Notes: a model not told the origin generated them from the sequence alone. A DNA stretch of 64,000 bases from Thiomicrorhabdus marina (GCF_017571465.1 NZ_JAGETV010000001.1:124001-188000); one strand, 5' to 3'; positions 29,108 through 37,943 are shown, counted from the first letter of the stretch. Made by a program: numbers and translations.

Positions 29108-30052
29108 ATGGGCATTCAGTGGTATCCAGGACACATGCACAAAGCTCAAAAGGAAGTGCGTGAAATCTTCAATCAGGTGGATGTTTTTATCGAAGTATTG
29201 GATGCCCGTATTCCTTTCAGCAGTCAAAACCCGTTGATTGAAGAGATCCGTAAAGACAAACCGACCATCAAAATCCTTAACAAAACCGACTTGGCCGATC
29301 CTCAAACAACGGAACAGTGGCAGGCTTATATGGAACAGGAAAGTAGCGTCAAAACGCTCGCTTTTAATGCCCAACAATCGGATCGCCGCGAACAAGTTCT
29401 TAGCCTTATTAAGAAAATGGTTCCGCAAAAAGCGGAAACCATTAAAACTATCCACGCACTGATTATTGGAATTCCAAATGTCGGCAAATCGACGTTAATT
29501 AACAATATTCTTGGCCGAACAATCGCAAAAACCGGTAATGAGCCGGCGGTAACCAAACGACAGCAACGTATCAAACTGGAAGAAAATATTATCCTAATCG
29601 ATACTCCGGGAATGCTGTGGCCGAATATCGAAAATGAAAACAGCGGCTACCGCTTAGCAATTACCGGCGGCATTAAAGAGACGGCTTTTGAACTGCCGGA
29701 CATCGCTTCTTACGCTTGCGAATTCCTGATGCAAGCCTACCCTGAGCAAATTAAGCAACGCTATGAATTTAACGAGCTACCGCATACCGACATCGAGTTG
29801 CTAGAAGAAATCGGTCGCAAACGCGGTTGTTTACGTTCCGGCGGCATGGTCGATTTAGAAAAAGTCTCACGCCTGTTTATTATGGAATATCGCGACCGTT
29901 ACCTCGGTGATTTAACCCTAGAAACGCCGGATATGATGGAAGAGGAACTTAAACAAGTTGAATTGCAGCGACAAGCCAAAGAAGCAAAGAAAAAAGCGCG
30001 CGAGGAAGCCAAGAAAGCACGTCGCTCTCGACATAAGAAAAATAAACGCTAA
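29108..30052 (+). CDS. rbgA: circularly permuted GTPase, RbgA/YlqF-like
   Basis: 314 residues. The GTPase motifs come in permuted order: G4 NKTD at 58-61, G1 GIPNVGKST at 121-129, G3 DTPG at 165-168. This is the YlqF/RbgA architecture of ribosome-assembly GTPases, and the N-terminus MGIQWYPGHMHKAQ is family-typical. In Bacillus subtilis RbgA matures the 50S subunit; in gammaproteobacteria the role is inferred. A Lys/Arg/Ala-rich tail of about 30 residues probably binds RNA. Single gene. Confidence 0.9.
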   Translation: MGIQWYPGHMHKAQKEVREIFNQVDVFIEVLDARIPFSSQNPLIEEIRKDKPTIKILNKTDLADPQTTEQWQAYMEQESSVKTLAFNAQQSDRREQVLSLIKKMVPQKAETIKTIHALIIGIPNVGKSTLINNILGRTIAKTGNEPAVTKRQQRIKLEENIILIDTPGMLWPNIENENSGYRLAITGGIKETAFELPDIASYACEFLMQAYPEQIKQRYEFNELPHTDIELLEEIGRKRGCLRSGGMVDLEKVSRLFIMEYRDRYLGDLTLETPDMMEEELKQVELQRQAKEAKKKAREEAKKARRSRHKKNKR

Positions 30053-30565
30053 TCAAACGTACGGAAACGGTTGATACACGGGTTTTGTTCGGAAAAAGCA
30101 AATCGACAAGGCAAAAAAATCCCGAGTAAGCATTTAAAGAACTTAAATATTTTCTCAGGAATCAAACAAGGCACTAAAGACCTTTTGGGAAATAAACAAA
30201 TTGGATCGACCAAGCAAAATTCTTTTTTAGCCAAAACGCCATATTTAAAAGACTAAATAAGTAAATCGCCAAATCTGACTCTTAACAAAGAGAGTGATCC
30301 GGAAGATTTCTCTTCCAATGTAAACAAAACTTCGACGACCTTTCTGTTCATAAAATAAAAAACAAAATTGCGGTCTGTTTACAGCGTGTATTTTATTTCT
30401 GCACTCCTTCGCTCTGAAGAGCAAAATGAAAAAAAATTATTTTTTAATATGCCTATGATCTATTTAACAACAGGGCATATAAATCCTGAGTTGCAGCAAT
30501 GAATTTTACATCTCAAAAAAAACAACACATAATATCCTGCAAAAAATATAAGAGAATAGACAACC
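30053..30565. other. 513-nt AT-rich region without a supported gene
   Basis: Open frames of about 60 codons exist on both strands in 30049-30256, but they lack ribosome sites and protein-like composition. Two small hairpins stand side by side at 30278-30316 (ACTCTT/AGAGAGT and GGAAGA/TCTTCC). A perfect 7-bp inverted repeat lies nearer the next gene and is listed separately. The region is clearly richer in A and T than its surroundings. Confidence 0.5.
30447..30480. promoter_or_regulatory. inverted repeat, candidate operator of the XRE-type gene
   Basis: ATATGCC (30447-30453) and GGCATAT (30474-30480) are perfect inverted arms 20 nt apart, about two helical turns centre to centre. They lie 86 nt before the start of a HTH regulator gene. 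Autoregulation through such a site would be usual for this class, but it is inference. Confidence 0.4.
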
Positions 30566-31483
30566 ATGTTTAAGTTTAGTGATTACTTGCGTATTTGCCG
30601 TGAAAACAAAGGGGTAACTCAAACAGAACTTGTCGAAGAATTGATTAACACTGACAGAATTTTCAGTTCCTTAGATGCCACCACTTTAAGCCGTTGGGAA
30701 AGAGGCGTATCAAAACCCGCCCTAAGCAAACAAACCTTAATTATTAAATACTTCTCCAATTTCTTTGATCGCATCTACCCGTTCTTGAATGAGGCAGAGT
30801 CAATTGAGATTGAAAAAAGTTTTTGCGCAATTGGTTTTTCAAAGCTGCTCGGGCGCCATAAAATGGTGATGGATTTTCCAACCAAAAATATGGACACCAA
30901 ACAGTTTAAGGTAAAATCTTATCTTGAATCCAGCCACAAAATGACCGCGTTACGCCGTAACCACATGATTATGCAAGAAATTTACGGGCCACAATTCTGC
31001 AATCAATTACATGAAAATCTTGCTCAGCACCCCGCTAATTATTTTGCTGTATGCGAGTATCAAGATGACTACTACGGGCACTTTTTTGCTTTACGATTAA
31101 AGCCGCCTATTTTCAAACGCCTGATGGACTTTACCATGCGCGCCGATGAAATCAGCGTTGACGACATAGCAGATCAAAATGAAATCGGTTGTTACTATTT
31201 CTTTGGCTTTTTTAGCCTAGGAGAACTGGTGATCTCTTTGATTTGGATTCATTTCTATACCTATTTGATTAAACAGCAAAAAACCATTAAAGATCTCGGC
31301 GCCATGATTGTTTCCAAAGAAGGCGAAATCATTGCCAAAAATATGAATACTGAATGCATTAACACTATTGAAGTACAAAATACGACAGTAATGAACTTTC
31401 AAGCCAGCGTCGATCAAATGCTAATTACCGAAAATGTTGTGAAAATGCTGTTTAACCCGGAAAGCTGCCCTGAGAATAGCTAG
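30566..31483 (+). CDS. XRE-type HTH regulator with large unknown C-terminal domain
   Basis: 305 residues. The first 65 contain a lambda-repressor-like HTH (SDYLRICRENKGVTQTELVEEL, then LDATTLSRWERGVSKPALSK). The remaining 240 residues are unlike a standard effector domain: aromatic-rich beta-type stretches (YFAVCEYQDDYYGHFFALRL) and a hydrophobic run (YYFFGFFSLGELVISLIWIHFYTYLI). The latter could be a buried core, perhaps acetyltransferase-like, or a membrane-associated piece. I do not recognise the family of this part. It is AT-rich compared with neighbours and stands alone. Confidence 0.75.
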   Translation: MFKFSDYLRICRENKGVTQTELVEELINTDRIFSSLDATTLSRWERGVSKPALSKQTLIIKYFSNFFDRIYPFLNEAESIEIEKSFCAIGFSKLLGRHKMVMDFPTKNMDTKQFKVKSYLESSHKMTALRRNHMIMQEIYGPQFCNQLHENLAQHPANYFAVCEYQDDYYGHFFALRLKPPIFKRLMDFTMRADEISVDDIADQNEIGCYYFFGFFSLGELVISLIWIHFYTYLIKQQKTIKDLGAMIVSKEGEIIAKNMNTECINTIEVQNTTVMNFQASVDQMLITENVVKMLFNPESCPENS

Positions 31484-31487
31484 ATAA

Positions 31488-31524
31488 TAAAAAGCCCCGT
31501 ACAACAATCTTGTCGATACGGGGC
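31488..31524 (-). terminator. terminator for the metallo-beta-lactamase-fold gene
   Basis: GCCCCGTA (31494-31501) pairs with TACGGGGC (31517-31524). Read on the minus strand the stem is followed by TTTTTATT, 45 nt after the stop of the minus-strand gene. Confidence 0.75.
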
Positions 31525-31567
31525 CATACGGAATGAGTCAATACTTATGGATGAGGCTTTTAGAAGG

Positions 31568-32389
31568 CTATTCCACGCGAATGGTTTCGCCAACTTGCAT
31601 AACTCTCATCGGCGTCACAACGCCCTCCTCTTTCAAGAAACCTGCAAATTGTTCTGGCGTACCACGTAATAATGGAAAAGTTCCAAAATGGTTAGGAATG
31701 ACCATTTTACGAGGTTGCACCAGCTTAACCGCATGCGCAGCACGCTTCGGCCCCATAGTAAAGGTATCGCCAATAGCAGCCAACATAATATCCACCGGCC
31801 CGAATAGATTGATTAACTCCATATCCTTAAACACATCAGTATCACCGGTGTGATAAAAACTTGGACCGTCTTTAATCTGAATATGCAATCCGGTTACTGT
31901 CCCGCCATAATAAGTTTCAGTACCATCCGCTAGAGGTACACCAACACTAGAACTATGAATCGCTTGGGTAAAACCAACCTTTACTTCTCCATCCAATAGC
32001 GGAATTTGCCCACCGATATTACCCGTCGTCGGATAGCCGAACTGATCTTTCGGAAAGCCCAACTTCTCAACCATAACCTTACCTAAGTCAAAGTTGGTCA
32101 CCAATTTTGCCCCCGTCTTTTTAGCGATTTCTACCGTATTTCCAATGTGATCAAAATGGCCATGCGTCAATAAAATCAAATCCACCTTTTGCAAAGCGTT
32201 TAACTGCTCCTGACCCTTCGGATTTTTCGGATTGGTTAGCCAAGGATCGATCATAATCACATGACCTTGCGGAGTAACAATTTTATAACCGGCCTGACCG
32301 TAATAAGTAATGTCGGTTTTCGCAAAAGTCGACGCGGTAAAAAATTGAGTTACGGCAAAACCCGTAACAATTAGAAGCTTCTTCAACAT
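31568..32389 (-). CDS. exported metallo-beta-lactamase-fold hydrolase (UPF0173/UlaG-like)
   Basis: 273 residues from the ATG at 32389, which has GGAG 7 nt upstream; the frame runs 22 codons further without support. An N-terminal signal peptide (MLKKLLIVTGFAVTQFFTAS) ends near Ala-Lys. The fold is then marked by THGHFDHIG (His76, His78, Asp80, His81), YHTGDTDVF and IPNHFGTFP, the set seen in UPF0173/UlaG-type hydrolases. Those are normally cytoplasmic, so the signal peptide is noteworthy. Substrate unknown. Probably single. Confidence 0.85.
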   Translation of the reverse strand: MLKKLLIVTGFAVTQFFTASTFAKTDITYYGQAGYKIVTPQGHVIMIDPWLTNPKNPKGQEQLNALQKVDLILLTHGHFDHIGNTVEIAKKTGAKLVTNFDLGKVMVEKLGFPKDQFGYPTTGNIGGQIPLLDGEVKVGFTQAIHSSSVGVPLADGTETYYGGTVTGLHIQIKDGPSFYHTGDTDVFKDMELINLFGPVDIMLAAIGDTFTMGPKRAAHAVKLVQPRKMVIPNHFGTFPLLRGTPEQFAGFLKEEGVVTPMRVMQVGETIRVE

Positions 32390-32644
32390 AGCTTTTCTCC
32401 AAAATGAACATTGAGGGGTATTACAGTGTATATCAAACCCTAAAATGCCCAACATGTAGATAACTTATTATTATCAATACATAAAAAATAGTTATTAAAT
32501 TTAATTATTACATTAATAAAAAAATAATTATGCATGAAACCAGTGCAAAACAACAAAGCCACGGATGCTTACTTTATAATAGCTGAAAAGTGAAATTCTT
32601 GTAAAAGCTCACTTAACCTATTCAAAAATACAGGAAATTATCCA

Positions 32645-33949
32645 ATGCAATTAAAGCCAATCATTGTTGCCGTGACTCTAGGAGTAATATCCAATTCAGC
32701 CTACGCGAAAAACTTCACCATTGACGGAGAAGATAAGGGGAATCTTGATTTCATGTTTAAAGCTCTGACCGTTGTTGATGGCAAGTCAAACGGTTTCGAC
32801 CCTAACTACGGCACTGCCGAACTGCTGAAAATGAAATACACTTCGGTTCGCTGGAACGGCGTCAACTTATCTGCCGGATTCTATATGGATGGTGACTTGC
32901 TCGGCAATAATCTAGACAACCCTTCCGCCGATGACAAAATAGCACGCGGCCTGTATACCGCTGGCGACACTCATGCTAATAGCCTAATGGGGGAACTAAA
33001 CCTAACCGGTAAGCACGGCGATTTCGGTTGGTTTGTTGGGCGTACTATCTTTAAGTCACCATTGACCGTTAGCTCTAGCAGTACTATGCCTAGTTTTCAC
33101 CACGGTTATGGCATCAATTACAAGGTCAACGAGGCCATAAAATTAAGTGCGACACAAATTACCAAAATGGCTTTTGGCGCTCGTACTGCAACCGAATGGG
33201 GGTTAATTGGTGAAGGAACCGGTACTTCTGGGACAGCAATCAATCCGACATCTATGCAGGCGAAATTTATCGATATCGAAGAGGCAACGCTTGGCGTTGG
33301 AACGCCTGAAACAAATGGTATTACGGCCGTTAATGCGGACTTCAATATTTCAAAAGCGAGCAAAGTTTCTATCTGGAATTACTATGCCGATAAAATCAGC
33401 AATAATTTTTATGTGCAAGGCCAGCATAAGTTCAAAATTGCTGACAAAAGAGCCCTGAAAGTAGAAGCACAACTTCTGAACCAGAAAGAGGTAGGTACCG
33501 GACTAGCTGGAGAGTTAGATTACACTCTAGTCGGTGCCAAAGCCACCTATATCAGCAAAGGCTGGTCTGCCTATCTAGCAGCTAACTCAAGCTCCGGCGA
33601 TACCGCAATGCTAAATGCTTGGGGCGGCGACCCTGCTTACACTAGCACCATTTTCTCTCGCAATGCTTACCGTGAAAATGTCACCGCTTATAAAGTGGGC
33701 GGCAAATACAAAATCACTCCTAAATGGATTCTTTCTGCCGCTTATGCCGATTATGGTCAGTCTGACACAACAGTAGGTTCTCTAGCCGCTGCAAGTGATG
33801 CAACAGAATTCGATATTAGCCTAGCTTGGAAATACAGCAAAAACCTGACATTCAAGGCTTTCCATGTGAGCCGAACCAGTGAATACGATACGGATTCTAA
33901 TGACCGAACTCAATCGCATAGCCGCATAGTAATGGTTTGGAAATACTAA
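32645..33949 (+). CDS. outer-membrane beta-barrel protein, porin-like
   Basis: 434 residues with a signal peptide (cleavage after SNSAYA), alternating amphipathic strands throughout and a C-terminal strand ending in aromatic Tyr (RIVMVWKY), the signal for insertion by the BAM complex. Likely a porin of 14-18 strands; I cannot assign a family or solute. It has a TATAAT at 32575-32580 and a 190-nt AT-rich upstream region, and is followed by a terminator, so it is monocistronic. Confidence 0.78.
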   Translation: MQLKPIIVAVTLGVISNSAYAKNFTIDGEDKGNLDFMFKALTVVDGKSNGFDPNYGTAELLKMKYTSVRWNGVNLSAGFYMDGDLLGNNLDNPSADDKIARGLYTAGDTHANSLMGELNLTGKHGDFGWFVGRTIFKSPLTVSSSSTMPSFHHGYGINYKVNEAIKLSATQITKMAFGARTATEWGLIGEGTGTSGTAINPTSMQAKFIDIEEATLGVGTPETNGITAVNADFNISKASKVSIWNYYADKISNNFYVQGQHKFKIADKRALKVEAQLLNQKEVGTGLAGELDYTLVGAKATYISKGWSAYLAANSSSGDTAMLNAWGGDPAYTSTIFSRNAYRENVTAYKVGGKYKITPKWILSAAYADYGQSDTTVGSLAAASDATEFDISLAWKYSKNLTFKAFHVSRTSEYDTDSNDRTQSHSRIVMVWKY

Positions 33950-33970
33950 TACTTACCTTACAAAACGTAA

Positions 33971-34006
33971 AAAACGGCAGGGAGCCCAATACCTCTGCCG
34001 TTTTGT
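33971..34006. terminator. bidirectional terminator after the porin-like gene
   Basis: AAAACGGCAG (33971-33980) pairs with CTGCCGTTTT (33995-34004), giving T-runs on both strands. It ends the porin-like gene and the convergent PilZ-ending operon. Confidence 0.8.
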
Positions 34007-34035
34007 TTATCCATTACGCACGCTAATTCAAATAA

Positions 34036-34896
34036 TTAGTGGTTTATCTGCGATTTTTCTGCCATCTCAGAATTAATATTTTCCTGCAACAACTTTTCAG
34101 CATTTGCTAACGCTTCTTGTGGTGCCATACCTTGGTGCATATAATCAAAAGCGATTTGCAACTTCTCGGTTAAAAATCGATTTTCAAAATCCGACAGCAT
34201 GGTTTTCCAAGCTTTTTTATCGGCTCCGTCTTCGGGTGTATGCGCTATCAATTTTGCCAAAATACTTAACGCCATTGCTGAATTACCAACTTGTCGAAAA
34301 AATTGCTCAAATTTTTCCAACTGCTGTTGGAGTGCAAGTAACGACGGTTCTGTCGTTTCTTGCCATTTCAACTGCTGCAACATCTCACTTAGGCTTTGTT
34401 CACCCTCACGCTGATTATATTGCATCTCAGCAACCGCTAAATCTAAGGCCATTGAAGCCTCTTGTAAATCGGCCGGGTCGGTAGAAATCGGCGAGCCCTC
34501 TTCAATAAAATTAAACTCACCAATTTCCGAGCCAAGTAAAGAATCATTCGCTGTCTTGGCATCGGTAATTACCAAGCGATGGTGACTGAGCAGTTGCGAG
34601 CTGGTAACTTGCTGAATATGACAACCGCACAAGAAATGACCGTCGTGCGCCTGAATATGCACAACGCGAAGAGAATCGAGACAGAAAATTTCACCGCTTT
34701 CCAAATTACGAACCCGCAGGCTGATTTCCTGATCGGGTAGAAACCAATCCGCTTCCTCGACCCAGAAGCTAAGACCGGTCAGATTAACGTCATTTCCAGC
34801 AAAGGGCTCTAGAAAATCAATATCGTCGAAATCGGTCACTTCAAATTGGCGTGTCACTCGATATGACTGGCGTTGCTCAATATCTAGTTGAAACAT
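34036..34896 (-). CDS. PilZ-like domain protein
   Basis: 286 residues. The N-terminus has RQSYR (RxxxR, Arg9 and Arg13) and about 25 residues later DVNLTGLSF, a near match to the (D/N)xSxxG motif of c-di-GMP-binding PilZ domains, but with Asn in place of Ser. Then come beta strands (VRNLESGEIFCLDSLRVVHI, FLCGCHI) as in PilZ. The C-terminal half is helical and acidic, with a coiled-coil look. It is the last gene of the thioredoxin-TolC-adaptor cluster, 21 nt after the small gene. c-di-GMP binding is possible, not shown. Confidence 0.62.
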   Translation of the reverse strand: MFQLDIEQRQSYRVTRQFEVTDFDDIDFLEPFAGNDVNLTGLSFWVEEADWFLPDQEISLRVRNLESGEIFCLDSLRVVHIQAHDGHFLCGCHIQQVTSSQLLSHHRLVITDAKTANDSLLGSEIGEFNFIEEGSPISTDPADLQEASMALDLAVAEMQYNQREGEQSLSEMLQQLKWQETTEPSLLALQQQLEKFEQFFRQVGNSAMALSILAKLIAHTPEDGADKKAWKTMLSDFENRFLTEKLQIAFDYMHQGMAPQEALANAEKLLQENINSEMAEKSQINH

Positions 34897-34917
34897 TCAC
34901 ACCTCATTTTAGAACCG

Positions 34918-35187
34918 CTAGGAAGAAGACTTTGGCTTAAAACCAAGCGCGAGGCATTCCGATTCCGGTAACCAACCCAAGCAGCTACGCACCTTCAGAG
35001 ACTGATAATTACGAATAATCGGCATTACCGTTAACATACCAAATAGAATTTGATACCAATGCCAACCAATTGCTGAAGGCTGCGATGCCCACCATAAATT
35101 ATTCACTCCAAAGTGTTTGGTTTTAAAGAGCAAATGAATGGCCAAACGCCAGTATTTCATTCCATATTTAATTCGAGTCGACCACAT
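34918..35187 (-). CDS. small protein of unknown function in the TolC/adaptor cluster
   Basis: 89 residues, rich in Trp and Tyr, with a moderately hydrophobic stretch (WYQILFGMLTVMPII) and a basic N-terminus. I do not recognise it. The ATG has a GGAAG site and the gene fits tightly, 15 nt after the adaptor gene and 21 nt before the PilZ-like gene, which argues that it is real. Could be a membrane-anchored partner of the adaptor. Confidence 0.6.
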   Translation of the reverse strand: MWSTRIKYGMKYWRLAIHLLFKTKHFGVNNLWWASQPSAIGWHWYQILFGMLTVMPIIRNYQSLKVRSCLGWLPESECLALGFKPKSSS

Positions 35188-35202
35188 AAAACTTCCAATC
35201 GT

Positions 35203-35730
35203 TTATTGCGCCAATTCAATTAAAGGGGAATTCTCTTTAAAGACGGTAGTACCGACTGGCGCGTGAATTTTGCTAATTTTACCGCTAATCGGCGCGCGAA
35301 TATAGACGTACTTAGCCCAAGCTTTGTGCATTTGTAAATCTGCTTGTGCCATTTCCGCTTCAGCCTTCGCTTTAATATGCGCTAACTTAGCTGCATCTAA
35401 GGTACGTCGCGAAGTGACGGTTCGATCAAACAGATCCAATGCTTGATCCAGTTCGATCTGAGCATCTTGCAATAAGGCAACCTTCATGTCGGCATTTGCC
35501 TTAAGACGCTTTAATTTAGCTTGATAGCGCGCGTCATCCAAATCCATTAATTTCTGACCGGCTTTCACGCCCTGCCCATTTTGGACATACACCTTCTGAA
35601 CCTGAGAAGCGACTAACGAGCCGATTATCACATTCTGCGCATGCGCCGCTACCGTCGACAAACCGAGGCTCAACGCCATAGCCGTAGAAACAACAAAACG
35701 TTTTGTTACAAAGGGAAATAGTGAATTCAT
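35203..35730 (-). CDS. short HlyD/RND-type membrane-fusion (adaptor) protein
   Basis: 175 residues. A signal peptide (cleaved near AHAQ) is followed by the first half of a lipoyl-like domain (VQKVYVQNGQGVKAGQKLMDLD). Next is a short coiled-coil hairpin (KLKRLKANADMKVALLQDAQ onward) and the second lipoyl half (YIRAPISGKISKIHAPVGTTV). The beta-barrel and membrane-proximal domains of normal adaptors (300-400 residues) are absent. No inner-membrane transporter gene is adjacent. It sits 20 nt after the TolC-like gene. Confidence 0.82.
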   Translation of the reverse strand: MNSLFPFVTKRFVVSTAMALSLGLSTVAAHAQNVIIGSLVASQVQKVYVQNGQGVKAGQKLMDLDDARYQAKLKRLKANADMKVALLQDAQIELDQALDLFDRTVTSRRTLDAAKLAHIKAKAEAEMAQADLQMHKAWAKYVYIRAPISGKISKIHAPVGTTVFKENSPLIELAQ

Positions 35731-35750
35731 GGTTTTTCTCTCAATAAAAT

Positions 35751-37181
35751 CTATTTTTCAGCATCACTTTGCGGCTCGGACTCAGTCTTGGCCGCCACAA
35801 ACAGTGCCAATGGCTTACCTTGTAGATAATCCAACTGAGCCCATAGTAGAGCTTGTTTGAATTGCCATTCAGTCATGTTGTAATTGGCTTCCGACAAACG
35901 CACCATCGAATCGCCTAAATCGGTAGCGGTCTCGTTTTCATACAACGCACGACTGTAGTCCAAATACAGATCTGCATAATCCCCAAAAAGATAGTGTTTT
36001 TTCTGCTCTGTTTTCAGCAATTGCAATTGAAAATATAGGTCGGTTACCTGTTCCCGCAATTCCATTGACAAAGCATCGTACTGCGCTTGGTAATGTTGGA
36101 GCTTAGCTTGCTCTTGTTCAATTTGGCTGTCTTGCAACCCAGAATCATACAAGGGCATTTGCAAACTTAAATCTGCACGCCAGCTACCTTCTCGTAATTC
36201 AGGATAACTGGAAAGCTGACCAACCCAAGCATCCGCTCGAATCACTGGTCGATTAGCATTTCTAGCCGCTACAACTTTATGCAATTGCGCCTGCCATTGC
36301 TGTTTTAACGCGACCAATTGCGGATGTTGCTCAACCGATTGCTGCAATTCATTCAGCTTGAGCTGCTTAGCATCTCGCTGTGCATAGATTTTTAGATTCG
36401 GCAGCTGTAGCTTATCTGGGCGCGCCTCGGCGTACCCTAACGTATTCGCCAAAAATAAACGCATTTTCAGTAGATTCTGTTCCGAGCGCGAGCGGTTAAG
36501 CAAAGCAGTCTGATAATTGGATTCTGCCTGCAATAAGTCGACATCAGAAACTCGACCCAAACTATGACGATCCTTAGTTTTATCAAAAGCGATATACTCA
36601 ATCGCCATTGCCTCATTATCGATACGGAACTGGAAGTCTGCAAGAATGGCATCGAAAAAGGCTCGCATCACCGAAATTTTATGTAATTCGCGTTGCGCTT
36701 CAAAACGTATCTTTTCCGCATCAGCCATCCCTTGCAAGGCAAGTTGCTGCTTCTGATTAAGATTGCCGTCATAAAGCACCTTTCCAAAATGCAACGCCAA
36801 GCGATTATGGCTTTGCGCCTCTTCGGTAAATTCTCGGCGCGACAATCTTCCTTCGAGATTCAGCTGAACATTATTCTGTACAGCATAACTTTGTGCTTGT
36901 GCCTGATTTACTTGCCATAATGCTTGATTTAAACCGGCCTGATATGAGCGTAAAGGAAATTCATTGAGCAGATATTCCAATGTTAGCGGATTCGGTAATG
37001 GCTGAGCAGGCATTTGGCTTGTTACCGTCCAAATTTCAGGACCGGTTTGAGTGCTTTCAGCAACTTTTTTCTCTTCAGCAATAACATGAGGGCTCATAGC
37101 CAATAATAAGCTAGAAGCTAAAACAGGGAGAGCGAAATGACGCTGAACCCCTCGTAAAGTAAAGAATGGAGTGACTTTCAA
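35751..37181 (-). CDS. TolC-like outer-membrane efflux protein
   Basis: 476 residues with a signal peptide and two halves of long helical repeats (first LNQALWQVNQAQAQSYAVQN, second LVALKQQWQAQLHKVVAARN) as in outer membrane factors that form exit ducts. It lies between the thioredoxin-like gene (23 nt upstream) and the short adaptor gene (20 nt downstream). Substrate unknown. Confidence 0.85.
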   Translation of the reverse strand: MKVTPFFTLRGVQRHFALPVLASSLLLAMSPHVIAEEKKVAESTQTGPEIWTVTSQMPAQPLPNPLTLEYLLNEFPLRSYQAGLNQALWQVNQAQAQSYAVQNNVQLNLEGRLSRREFTEEAQSHNRLALHFGKVLYDGNLNQKQQLALQGMADAEKIRFEAQRELHKISVMRAFFDAILADFQFRIDNEAMAIEYIAFDKTKDRHSLGRVSDVDLLQAESNYQTALLNRSRSEQNLLKMRLFLANTLGYAEARPDKLQLPNLKIYAQRDAKQLKLNELQQSVEQHPQLVALKQQWQAQLHKVVAARNANRPVIRADAWVGQLSSYPELREGSWRADLSLQMPLYDSGLQDSQIEQEQAKLQHYQAQYDALSMELREQVTDLYFQLQLLKTEQKKHYLFGDYADLYLDYSRALYENETATDLGDSMVRLSEANYNMTEWQFKQALLWAQLDYLQGKPLALFVAAKTESEPQSDAEK

Positions 37182-37204
37182 GAGTTGATCCTTATCCTTT
37201 AAAT

Positions 37205-37780
37205 TTATTGACGTGCGGCGCGTTTACGATCGCGCTTATAAGCCGTGAAAGATTGATTTTTGTATGAGCCATCCAGCACGTAATCAGCAATCCACATAAA
37301 CTCTTCTTTAGTACGCGTCGGGCCGGTATAACGAACAATCGGGTTGCCTTGCAGATCAAAAATAATCATCACCGGCGTCGCACGGACACGAAAAACTTTT
37401 TCAGCCATGTCTTGCGCACTCATGCTATCGCCATTAAAACCGACAACTTCGTTACTGCCTTCAATGTCATGCATATAAGTCAAGAAGTTGGAACGGTATT
37501 TTTCGATAACATCCGGCTCTTGCATAATCGTCGTACGCATGCGGTGGCAAAACGGGCACTCTTCCATATGAAAGAACACAAACACGCCTTTTTTTCCATC
37601 TTCTTTCGCAGTCTGCAAATCTTCCTGATAATTACCGAACGATTCATCAAAAAAGGGATCGGCAGCAACGGCATTTGATGACAAACTCAGGCTAAGTAAT
37701 CCAAGTAATAAAGCGGCATAACCGATAAGCAATCGAGCCTTAAAATGGTGATTTGTTATTTGCAACGCAGCGCTTTTCAT
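37205..37780 (-). CDS. exported thioredoxin-fold protein (SoxW-like)
   Basis: 191 residues, first gene of the cluster, with AGGAG before its ATG. A signal/anchor segment (residues 15-40) is followed by a thioredoxin fold with active site CPFC (Cys75, Cys78) in FFHMEECPFCHRM and the cis-Pro loop RATPVMIIF. The longer than usual insert and the ECPFC context recall the periplasmic thioredoxins SoxW of sulfur oxidisers and DsbD-like partners. Likely reduces or oxidises cysteines in an envelope partner. The basic C-terminus (YKRDRKRAARQ) is unusual. Confidence 0.82.
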   Translation of the reverse strand: MKSAALQITNHHFKARLLIGYAALLLGLLSLSLSSNAVAADPFFDESFGNYQEDLQTAKEDGKKGVFVFFHMEECPFCHRMRTTIMQEPDVIEKYRSNFLTYMHDIEGSNEVVGFNGDSMSAQDMAEKVFRVRATPVMIIFDLQGNPIVRYTGPTRTKEEFMWIADYVLDGSYKNQSFTAYKRDRKRAARQ

Positions 37781-37943
37781 GCGAACTCCTCTTAATCTAT
37801 CGTTATTTTACAATTGCCTACTCTCATGACGATTTTTTGCAAAGTAATCAGCTTGAGAAATATATCAACTTAATCGTTAGGACTAAAATCAATTGTTGGT
37901 GACACTGACCAAGAAAAATTTATAGCTTGCCAAAGAAATATAT

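Noticed and set aside
30049-30256. Open frames of about 61 codons on both strands in the gap before the XRE-type gene.
   Set aside because: Low-complexity, Lys-rich translation and no ribosome site on either strand.
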